Assembly: GCF_000739655.1 (NCBI RefSeq)
Contig: NZ_BATR01000010.1
Span: forward strand, 62,001-126,000
Reading direction: 5' to 3'
Length of the DNA stretch: 64,000 bases
Source of the DNA: Verrucomicrobium sp. BvORR106
GTDB lineage: Bacteria; Verrucomicrobiota; Verrucomicrobiia; Verrucomicrobiales; Verrucomicrobiaceae
Below, in pieces: positions 1-12,000 of the stretch (its first letter is position 1; each line of letters starts with the position of its first letter). A model generated the notes under the pieces. It was given only the letters and a program-made list of their open reading frames with translations. It ran no database searches and was not told where the DNA came from. The translations under genes and the position numbers were made by a program.

Positions 1-3000
1 GGCAATGCTCGAGCCTTTCTCCAAAGAAGAGCGTCGGCCCGCGGCGTCGTAGCCATTGGTCAGATGGCGGATGACCGTGCCATCCAGAGAGACCGTCTCC
101 GAGGTGACACGGGTTTGCGCGTCGTAGTCCCGGTGCACGATGGTGTAGCCATCTCGAGTGTCCTCGCGGAGATCGGTGACCAGGCTGCGCGGGTCATCGT
201 AGGTGAAGGTGCGCACGACATGGTCGTCCTGACCGGAGGTGCCACAGGTGTAGGTCTGGACGCGACGCCACTCATCATAGACATAAACATGGCTGCGGAA
301 GCCACTTGTTGTGACCTGCTGCTGATAAGACTGCAGGAGCCCGGCGTCCTTGCCCGCATTCGCCGGGAAGTAGACGTAGTTTGTCTGCTCCCGTGTGGAG
401 GTGCCGTCACCTGCCTTGATCGATTTGGTGACCAAGCGTCCTGAAGAGTCGAGACGCTGATACTCAATGAAGCCCCCTTGCACCGGAGCCAGTGCACTGC
501 TGGCAGCCGGGCTGGGCATGCGTTTCTCCACCACCGTACCGAGAATGACATCCGCAGGCGACGGGGAAACCACCACACCACTCCCCTGAGTGACATAGGC
601 ATAGTGCATGGTCACCTGAGCCCCATCCGGCAACACGGTGGTGCGGGGCCGATTGGCCCCATCATACGAGGTGGTGGTGGTCGTTGTCTCGAACCCGGCC
701 ACGCCATTGAGATTGGCCGCAGTGTGTGCAGCCACAGCATTCCCCGCAGCATCGTATTCTGTGCGACTGAATGAGCCACCAGGATTGATGGCCAGTACAC
801 CCTTGCCCGCGTTGTCGGTATAAGCCGTCGAACTGATGGCCGTGGCGGTATTGGCCACGCCCGAGGTGGTCGTCACCCCATGCTGTCCCGCAAGATAGAC
901 GATGCTGGACTCCTGCACGACGGTCTGATTGGCCTCACGCACCTGGGTGCGCACGGGGCGACCGAGCGCATCATGCTCCGTCACCGTACGCTGGCCCAGA
1001 GCATTCTCTGCGATCGCCACCACACCCGCGGCGTCATAGATCTGGCGGGAGGCCAGAAGCGCTGGGTTGGGATCACTGGCGGCCTTGGGTTGGAAGGCCT
1101 CCAGCGGACGCCCCACCTGGTCATAGGTGCTGGTCACAATGTTGCCGGCTGCATCCGTGGCGCTCACCACCTGACCGCGGCTGTTGGCGGTAGTCACCTG
1201 GGGCTGCCCCAGAACATTGCCAGCGTAGTTCTTCAAGGTCTTGGTGACCTGACGCGTAGCGTCCTGATACTCATAGAGCACATAGGTGGAGGGACTGACC
1301 GGTTCTTTTTTGGTCCGACCATCCAGATAGTACTCCCATCCCAGCACCGTGCCGTCCGGGTTGTCCTGCTTCCACGGCTTGCCCGCCTGGGTGTGCCAGG
1401 TGGTGGTGACGCCTCCATTCGGTGCCTTAGCGGTGACGGACTTGTCCCGCGGTATGCCCAGGCCATCCAGCTCAGAGTTGTAGCTGGTGGATGACTTGGC
1501 GAGCATCGCGCCACCGTTTTCCCAGTCCCCTTCATAGACACGGCTCTCCGTAGGACGACCGGTGGCATCGTAGAACAGGCGGGTGGTATTGCCCCGCGGG
1601 TCCATGGTCTTGATCAGATCACCAAAGAGATTGTAGGTCTTTTTGACCGTGGCGTAGAGATCCGCACCGGGCACCTCTTCCACACCCGTACCGTCCGCCT
1701 TGGCCCGGCTGCGCCACATGACCTCCTCCACCACGCGGCCCATGCCATCATAGCGGGCATAGGTGAAGTCCTCGGGGGCGTAGCGCGGGCCATCCGTCCA
1801 CTCCACCTCGCCGTTCTGGTTGTAGTACACGTAGTTCCAGCCCTTCTGGACACCAGCGGCGTCGAGCCGCTCCTCCCAGATTCTGCGACCCATGTTGTCG
1901 TAGGCATAGCGGGTCTTGCGGCCCGCGGCATCCTCGGTCTCCTCCAGTTCCTGGCGGAGGTTGTAACGATAGCGGGTGATGACGTTGGGCGCGACCGCTT
2001 GGTTGGCCCCGCTGTACTGGAGGCTCTCCGTCAACAAGCCGGAGCGGTTGTATGACATCGAGGTCATAGCCATGTCGCCATCGACCCCAACACTTGTGGA
2101 GAAAGCCAGACCGCGTGCAAAAGGCACGGAGCCTGCGCCCACGTCCCCGTAACCGGTGACCGTCTTCGTCAAGGTCGTGCCGCCCAGGCTGACCTTGATC
2201 TCCGTGGGGAGATAGGGATCTGCCGCGTAGTTGTAGGCGATGGTCGTGGCCCGCCCTGTTGCCAGCCCTGTGACTGGATCCGGTGCCACAGACTGGGTGG
2301 GCAGATTCCTGGAATTGTACGTGGTGGTGCTGGTGGCAGATTCCGTGGTGGCGGGATTGCCGTCCAGATCCCCGGTCACGGTGACTTCATTGGGATTCCC
2401 CGCCGCATCGTACTTGTACTCCGTGATCAGTCCCCGCTTGTCGATGCGCTTCTTGATGCTGCGCCGGTAACCGCCAGCGGGCTGGGTGCCGGAATCTACA
2501 TAATACTCGACACTCTCTGTGTAACCGAGAGCGTCCACCGTCTTCTCAAGGCGGTTGTCCACGAAGTGATACACTGTCTTCCGATCATAGGCATCGAAGA
2601 TCTCCACATAGCCAGTCCACTTCTTGGTGGTGGCGTTCTGGGTGAGATTGGCATAGTTGAACCGGGCGCTCAGGCGCGGCTGATAGGACTCGGCGACGGG
2701 ATCGTTCGAGTTCGCGGCCGGCACTGGCTGATCCAGCGCTGTGTTCGTGGAGGCCTTGCCGACATTGCTGAACTGGCGGGTGACCCGGCCCGAAGTGGCA
2801 TACTTCGTGGGGCTGTCCATTTCATACTCATTGATGATGACCCGGCCCTCGGGCTTGGTCTCCTTGATCATCAAGTGCGTGGAGATCCACTCCTTCTTGT
2901 TCGTCGTGGTGTTCACCACTTCCTCCTGAAGGGCATACTCGTACTTCTCCGTGCTGCCATCTGGACGGATGACCTCTGTGAGATCCCCATGATCATTGTA

Positions 3001-6000
3001 GCGGTACTGGATGCGCCGGCTGTCACTCGTAAAGATCTCTGTGACATGCCCGGTGATGTCATAGTTGAAGGTCACAAACGAACCGTTGCTGCACTGGATG
3101 CGCCGGACCTGGCCGTAATCTGATGTGCCGGATGTATTGTAGAAGGTGAATTCATAGTAGTTCCCGGCGTGATCCGACCACTTGCGAAGGTACGGTCGTT
3201 GCCGGTTGATCGTAGTGCTGCCGCTGGAAACTGGGTAGGTGCGAATCTCAAATTCACGAACGCTGCCTTCATTCCCATAAAGCCGGTAGATAGTCTTGCC
3301 ACTCTCCGTAGTTTTGAGAATGTAGTTATAGTGGAGACGTCCGTGCTCCGTGTTATTGAGCTCAGGGTTATCTTCCCATTTAACATTCCAACGATTGGTG
3401 CTGCCATCACGGGTGTAAGCAATCACATTCCCATTCATTTCGGCGGCGTAGATTTTCTGATCACTGTCGCCCTCGCTAAGCAGATAAGGCATGAGTGACA
3501 GCTTCCAGCCATAGCCAAATGAATTGTCGGCAAGATTGCGGCTGGAGTAGTTCCGACGAATCTGCAAAGGCATGGCTCCGCCCGAGAGTGAAAGGTCCAG
3601 AGTGTCCACGTAGAATTCACCTGTAAGCGCGTTCACAGGATCGCTCACCAAGTTGACATTACTGACGCCGCCATTCCCGAAATTTCCAAAATTTGTCGAA
3701 TTGATCAACAGAGTTGACTGCTGAGAAGAATTTAAGCTCCCCACGTTTGTGTTGAACACGTAATTCTGGACAGAAGCGTATTGGCGACTGTCAAGACTTA
3801 CATTGCCAAGAGCCACGCTTCCCATGTTTCGAATGGAATTGGCTAGGGATGTTGAGGCATCAAAGAAAATATCGTTGGAGACCGTTGAGATGGGATTGAA
3901 CCTAAGTGAGGCATATCCTGCTTCCTCAATGGTCAAGGTGCCGGGACGAGTCCAATTTGCCGCATTGAAATGGGTCACTGGCCCGGCGTACCCACCATTA
4001 AGACGCTTGCCGATGAGAGCCGCGGCTTCATTCCGCCCCACGATCAGGGCACCAACACCATGCCATGTATTGGCTGCGCCACTGACAGGCCCTGGAGTGA
4101 TGAACACCCTGACAAATTCACGATCCCAAGCGCCAGGAGCAAATGCCTGCTGGATGGACGCCCATTGCCCCCCTGCCCATTCACGAATTTTTCGCGTTGT
4201 GGATGTTGAATTGACGGGATGGACAAATGTCCTGTTCTCCTCGCCAATCGATTCGTAGTTTTGTGGTGTGAGCTCGACGATTTGCCCGGCAGGCGTTCGA
4301 TGAAGCAACTCCACCGTTGATATTGCATCCGTTGCCACTTCCGGGAAAAATTTTCGAATGGTCAAATGCTCGAGTGCGGAAGCGTCGAGGGTGAATAGAC
4401 CGTAAAACTCCTGGTCAAGGAGCACATGCTGGCCTCCCGCATCAGGTCTGAAAGCGCCGCCTCCGATGATGACGGAGTGGAGATTGAGCATATCCAGCAA
4501 GGGCGCCATCTGTGCTCCACCCGCTTGCGGATTAGCCGCCAGTGATCCAAAGCCAAAACTCCGGACAGAAACCCTGCTAAGTTTAAGCAGCTCCAGCATC
4601 TTGCGTTGAGATTCACCAGTCCTTTGGTGATAGGTCATTCCCATGACGTAGGCCGCCAGTTCACGTCCAAGCTGATCATTTGGCGAGGCCGCAAGATTGT
4701 TCTTCCAACTTTCCTCCAGATGGATTCGAACCATTTGCGGGGTAACCCTGCCGGCATTCGGACAAAAAGCACAAAGATCCTTTCGGTTAACACCCAATGT
4801 CTTTGTGATGACAGTACCTTCACCAATCTGCAAGAAAGTCTCAGATTGATCCCCGAGTGGGGAGGCCGTCAACAAGGGATGGATGTACCGATGACGGCGC
4901 TCAAGCACTTCAAATTGGAAGGATTCGTGAGCAGCGGATGCAGTTGAGATCGTGACCTGCTGGCGATTGATCAGCGCAGGCTCATTGGAGAAGGTGCTCG
5001 TCGTGGTAGTACCTGGCCGGAACGGTTCCAGCGTGACGGTCATCGCTGAATCCGTAGAATTAACCATCATGCGGCGATTGTGAAAATCCAGGGTGCGGAA
5101 GGGACCAATTTTTTGCAAGTTCGAGACCGCGCCCGTTGAAGGTGCAACCCCTTTGATCTGGATTTCAAATGTATCAAACACTCCTGCCATTTGGGCGAGG
5201 TTGGAGATCAATGTGGGAGTTTTGAGCAGATCGACACTCCACGGCCGCGGGAAGTCCTGCCACCGAGTGTGGTAGTGCTTACGATCGTTCGTAGAATAGC
5301 CGAACTGGGCGAACGTCTTTCCTGGGTGATTGGCCTGTAGGTGGGCTTCAAACTTGCGTTTTAGAGTCTCCATAGGAGATTCTTTGGCGCTGTTGGCGTC
5401 ATACACCGAGGAATGCTTGTAAATGTAAGCACGTATCCACTTCGAAGGTGAATTGATCGTCTCAGGCATGTAGTCCCAGAGGTTGAGCCCTTCTTTGATC
5501 TCGGTATCCTTGATCCAAGGGAACAGGTGAACCCACTCTCCATCCTTGTAGAAGGCCACCCAAGGATAGTTGACAGGAATTTCGTGAGGAACATTGGTGG
5601 TGCCATCCGACCGGAGAGCTCCTTTGACCTGGGTCCTGAGAATCTTGGACACTGTGCCATCCAGCAGGGTCAGGCTGTTGGGTGCCGGAAACACGTAGGT
5701 AGCAGGGTACCCCGCTCGACGCAGCAGGTAGACAAGCAAGGCGCACTGCTCTGCAGGAGAGCCTTGCCGTTCCAAATAAACGCCAAGAGCGCCACGGTTG
5801 ATTCCCGCAGCATTGAGAGAGGCCTCATCGTGTTGCCCGCGTTCATTGAGACCGATGGCATCTGTAAGCTCAATGTCATTGAGAACAAAGTTGGCCATGC
5901 CCATGGGATCGCCCCCCATGTCCTCCACAAAGGCATCCAGAATGGGGTGCACACGAAGCTCCGGAGAAGCATCCAGGCTCAGGAGGTCGGCCGTCTGTTG

Positions 6001-9000
6001 TTCCGCCGCCACCAACTGGTCCAGTATGGCATTGGCGCTGGCTGCGCCTTCGTGACGGCATTCCGCGAGAGCGGCATTGGCGCTGTTAATGGCGGCATCC
6101 ACAAACAGGACGGCCTGGGTGGAGGTGATGGCATCACGCAGCTTGACACCATTTTTCCAATAGCTGATGGCTCCTCCTGCGGAAGCATTCCTGCGAATCT
6201 CGAGCACATCGTCCGTGGTGTAGGGTCCGAAGTCCCCGACATCGGTGCCGGATTCATAGATGTGCAAGCGACCGGTGTTATCACCGGCGATGGCGTAGTC
6301 AAGATCAGTGCGCTTGGTGCTCTTCTTATCGGCCTCGTCTTTGCTCAGGCCGACGGCTGCATGGAGATTGGCCTGGCCAAAGCGGAACCAAAGGCGGCCG
6401 GTGCCAGGAATGACCTTCTTGCTGATGGCACCAGAGAATTGCGCTGTGGCATCGCCCGCGGCACTCGGATTACCGGTACGAGTGAGCGCTCCACCGACAC
6501 CTTCCGTGGCTCCATCATGATTGATCCAGTTGACCGGTTCGAGCCAGCCATTGACGAGATTGTTCGGGCTGGTGGCAATCGTGGCCCCGGAAATGCGGCA
6601 CTCCGATACACCTGCCGCCAGCGTGTAGATGGAAGCATCTGGAACCAACCCGCCACTGCTCGGAATGAGGGAGGTGTAGAATTTGACACCGTTCTTCCAG
6701 TAGCTCACCACAGATCCGTCCCGCCTGACTTCAAAGACGTCGGTCAGGGCATAGGATCCAAAGCTGCCGCGGTCCACGCCACTCTCATACACATGCAAGG
6801 TGTTGTCCTGCAGCGCATAGATGCCGTACTCAATGTCAGCGACCAAGGTCGAAGAGTTGTTCGTGCCGAAACCAATGGCCGCCTGCTTGGCCAGCGATTC
6901 AATCTTGAAACGCAGACCGCCGTTGGCCAGCACCACCTTCTCTCCTACTGCACCTGCATACTGTAGAGAAGCGTCGTTCTCGGCCATGGGAGCGCCGGTC
7001 TTGATCAGCTTTCCATTAGCGCTTTCCAGAGCACCGTCTTCCAGTGTCCACGTGACAGGCTCGTAAAAGCTGGCAACATCGTTGGGATTGGAGCCTTCCT
7101 GATATTCGATGAGGTTCGAGTTCCCATCTCCATCAGCGTCCCCTCCGGCCGTAAAGTTCTGCAGTTGTGTGAGGCCCGCACCAGCGCCAAGCAATGCCAA
7201 CTCCCAAGCATCGGCCATGCCGTCGTTGTCGACGTCGCCATTGTTGAATCGGCAGTAGGTGATTTCTGCATTGAGATTGAGGAAGGATGTATCAACAAAG
7301 AGTGTGCCACCCGACTTGGCCGCAGACTCATACCTCACCACACCGTCTTTACGGTATCTGACAACATTGTTGATGCGCTCAATGGAGACCACGGTACTGG
7401 CGTTCCAAGTCCCCAACGCCATCTTCAAAGTGCCAGATTCGTAGACTTCAGCCGCACCATTGGAATTGAAGAACACGCAGTAGTCGAGTTCTTCATGGGA
7501 TCTGGACGCATTGGTCTGGTTGAACCCCACCCTCAAACTGCTGCCAGCAGCAGCTTTGATAGTCAGTTTACCATTCGCCGGCATGACCGCGGTGCTGATG
7601 GCATCTGCGTCATAGGCGGAACCTGAGCCAGCTGTCTTCTTCAGTCCTCCATTGGTGCCCTGAATCGTCGTGTTGACACGCGCAGTCCAACTGACGGGTT
7701 GAGCATTGCTGAGTGCATCAAGGGGGTCGGTGCCGTCTGTGTACTCCTGGGCATCGTTGATCCCGTCGTTGTCGGTGTCTACGCTGGCGGTGTAATTCTG
7801 AAGATCCGTCGGAGTGGCACCTGCAGGCAGTTGAGCCAGCTCCCAGGCGTCACTGTAGCCATCGTTGTCGGTGTCACCGGTGCTATAGCGAGCTTCGGAG
7901 ATGGCAGTGCCTACTTGATAGAAACAGTTGTCCACGACGACAGGGCCGACACTTGGGCTTTGCGAAGTGTACATCAACACCCCGTCTTTCCGGTATTTCA
8001 CCACGGCACCTTCTCTCTCAATCGTGAAGAGCGTGTTCGCCGTGAAGATCCCCAAGTCATACACGTAGGCGCCTGATTCCACCACATAGCAGGAACCAGT
8101 GGGGTGGGGATGGATCGCATGATCGAGTTCGGTCCAATTGCGGTCTCCACTGTAGTTGTTAAAACCAACGAGGATATAGTGCCCATAGACCACTTTGAAA
8201 TTGAGTGCTCCGTCAGCGAGGATTCGCTTGTTGCTCAATGCTTCTGCATCGTAGTTGCCAGTGGCACCCGACGTCTTTGTGAGGCCTCCATTGGTTCCAG
8301 AGGAGGTGGTGTTGACGTGGGCCGTCCAGACCACTGGCTCCATTCGACTAAAGGGATTTTGAGGATTGGTACGATCGGTAAATTCCTGCAAATTGCTCAC
8401 CCCGTCACCATCCGCATCCGCACCCGGCAGGAAATTGCCCAGTTCCGTCAGCCCAGGGCTCCCAGGAAGGTTGGCCAGTTCCCACGCATCTCCCATGCCA
8501 TCACCATCGAGGTCCCCGGTTACAAACCTGGCTTCGGTGATCTCACTATTCGAATAGAACAGGGTGGTATCCACGAGGATGGGGCCTGAGCTTCTCGTGG
8601 CGGAAATATAAACCAGAGCGCCGTCTTTGAAATAGCGCACCAAGTCCCCCTTGCGCTCGATTGCCAGCACCGTATTTGCCGACCAAGTTCCGACATTGCC
8701 TTTGTGGGTGCCACTTTCGTAGATGCCCAAGGTACCATTGGATTGAGGATGCCAGGCGTAGTCCAACTCCGGCCAGTCCCGGCTGGTATTGGCATAGTTG
8801 AGCCCTACCATGAAATGGCTGCCAGCCTTGCCTTTGAAGGTAACGCGACCATCTGCAAGGATTCTTTTGTTGCTGATGGCATCCGCATCTCCCGCAGTAG
8901 CACTGCCAGCCGTCTTTTTCAGGCCACCACCAATGCCCTGACTGGTAGTGTTCACGTGAGATGTCCACACGACGGGCTGCGCGGCGCTCAATGCACTGCG

Positions 9001-12000
9001 GGGATCTGTACCATCCTCGTACTCCTGCTGGTTGGAGATCCCATCACTATCAGCATCGTCTCCAGCAAGATGCGCCTGGATGTCAGCCAACCCTGACCCG
9101 GATGGCAATAGGGCCAGTTCCCACATATCAGGCATTTCATCATTGTCGACATCGCCCGTGTCGTAGCGCGCTTCCGCTACAGCAGCATTTACCGTGTAAA
9201 AAGCAGTGTCCACCATCAGTGCACCGCTACTCGCAGTCTGAGACGTGTAGACCACCGCCCCATCTTTTCGGTACCTGACCACCCCATTTGACCGCTCGAT
9301 GGTGAAAACAGTGTTTGCATTGCATGGGCTGATATCAGCTTTCTGCACCCCCGCCTCATAGATAAGAACATTCCCATTGGGATGGGGATGGATGGCGTAG
9401 TCCAGGTCCGTATAATTGCGATCCACGTTGAACGCACTGAGCCCCAGGAGCACGTAATAGCCCGGAACCACCTTAAAATTGACAGCACCATCACCAACAA
9501 TTCTTTTGGTGCTGACTGCATCAGCATCATAGGTATTCGCCGCGCCGGCACTTTTCCGGATTCCACCATTTGTCCCCACCGTGGCGGTATTGACCAGGTT
9601 GGCCCACGCCACGTAATCCATCTTGCTGAGAGCACTGGCTGCGTTGGTGCGGTCAAGATACTCCTGGAGGTTTGAAACCAGATCCCCATCAAGATCATCC
9701 CCTGGGAGGAAATTCTGAATGTCGGCAAGTGTGGCCCCAGCGCCCAACAGGTTTTTCTCCCAACTGTCGGGCATGCCGTCAGCGTCGTTGTCACCGGTGA
9801 CGTAGCGAGCCTCCGCCACCTGACTTCCCACCAGAATGAACGCTGTGTCCACCAGCAACGGTTGTCGCGTTTTGACCGTAGACGCGTACACCAGAATACC
9901 GTCCTTGAAATAGACCACCTGATCTCCGATGCGCTGAATACTCAGCACAGTCGAAGGTGTCCAAGTCCCAGCATTGAAGACGTTGGTTCCAAATTCCCAA
10001 ACACCAAGCGCACCGTTAGACTGAGGGTGCCAGGCGTAGTCCAGATCCGTGTAGTCCCGGCTGCTGTTGATGGCATTGAACCCCAACAAGAAGTGACTAC
10101 CCGCGACCGCGCGAAACGTCACCTTGCCGTCCTCAAGTATCTTGATGCTTCCAACGGCGTCAGCATCATAGGCTGACGCACCCGCCGTCTTCGACAGGCC
10201 ACCGGAGATGCCTTGGGAAGTGGTGTTAACGTGAGACACCCATGTCACTGGCAATGCCTTGCTAAGGGTGCTGGAGGCATCCGTATTGTCAAAAAACTCC
10301 TGAAGGTTTGAAACTCCATCTCCATCAAAGTCCGCTCCAGGGGCAAACTGAGCGACTGAAGAGATTTCGTCGCTGAGATTCTTCAAGACATAGACTTCCT
10401 CCCAGACATCTTCCATGCCGTCTTTGTCCACATCTGGGTCAGTCGCCCCAAAATAGCGGGCGCTCAGAATCAGGTTTGCCACACTCAATCCCAAGGCATT
10501 CACCTGTACCCGGCCCAAACTCGGCACAGACGAGGTATGCCAAGGCTCCCCGTTTTTAAGATAGCGAACAACCACCCCATGTCTTTGGATGGAAATCACG
10601 TCGGACTCCGAGTACGAAATCTTGATGCCTGACGCTACGCCTTGTTCAACAATCTCAATCTGGTTGTTGAGCACCAGCAGAGAGTGACTGCCCGCCACAA
10701 TCGAGGAATTGGCCCCAGCTTTGAATCGAAACTGAGCAATTCCATCTCCATAGAAGACCTTTTCAGCAAGAGCGGTAGCATCCCAAGCTGAAGCACTGCC
10801 TCCGGTCTTTGACAGCTCGGTGCCTCCTGAGCCGCCCCCTGAAGTGGACATGTTAAACAGGCTGGTCCAGCGAATGCCTTCGAACAGGTTGCCGAACTCC
10901 GCAGCAAGTTCAGGCGACAGATGTTCAATCTCCTCAGCTGTTTTCCCAATGTATGAGGGCGGCAGTGGTTTCCCGTTGAACTGTGGCGCCTGCAGCAGAG
11001 TTGTCTGCCAGGGCTGAGGCTCGTCGAAGTCCACGGCGTAGGCGTAGCCGAAAGAACCCTGTGCCAGCACACTTCCGCCTCCTGGATAAAACTCCTCGCC
11101 AGTGTATGGAACAGACGTATTACCCGCGATGATGGAGCTCTTGTAGCCTACAATAAATCCATAATCTTTGCTTGCAGCGCGATGAGTCAAAAAGAGCGGA
11201 AAAGCAGACGTGTTTGACGACGGCGTGTTGAGAGCGCCCCATCTCTGCCAGTCAGCCCGGGTCGGCACATACTGGACCGAGGTTTCAAGCACGGTCTGAC
11301 CGTTGATCACCACGTTCAGGGATCGTTGAAAACCACCCTCTGCAAAGTTTTGCCACTCAGCAACATCCTCGGCTTGCTCTCCTGTTGCCGGATTGAGGCC
11401 CGAAGCATTGGGAATGTTGGGAAGATCTAGATCCGTCTGAGACACAAGCTGCCCTGTCGCTTTGTCAAAAGTAAAGATGGCAAGCTCACTATTCCCCGCC
11501 GTGTCCAAGAAAGGCGTCTGGGCGCCAGCCACAAGTGCGAATCGGTAACTTTTTCCGAGGTAAAGCGGACTCTTTTCGGAACCTGTGCCGAACGATGCTA
11601 TGGGGTACTGGTAAGGATAGTGAAGTATGCGCCAGTAGGTGCCATCACGAACAGGCCTAGCATGCATCTTTCGTGGCAGATGATGGGTTACAAGCGCAGC
11701 CTTCTTGTACCACGGATTGAGCCCACTGGGAACTTGGTCTGCCGAGAGATCGAGGCCAATCTGCCCATCTAGAGGGACAACAGTCCATCGCGTCTGTGGC
11801 GCATCCTCTTGCAATGTATACGCAACCACACGACCGGGGAGGATTAGTGTTGTTGATGATGCTGTGCACTCTGGCACGTTGGTTTTGGCCAGCGCACCGA
11901 CGAACTCGATTCGATAAACAGGATTGGGAGAAGCTCCGAACAAGGTGGCAGTCACGTTTCCATTCCCAACGGACGGAAGGGCTTGAAGCGCAGCTTGAAC

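Noticed and set aside
5527-6966. 479-codon plus-strand frame inside the giant YD gene
   Set aside because: The minus frame is continuous with signal peptide, modules and YD repeats; this is antisense.
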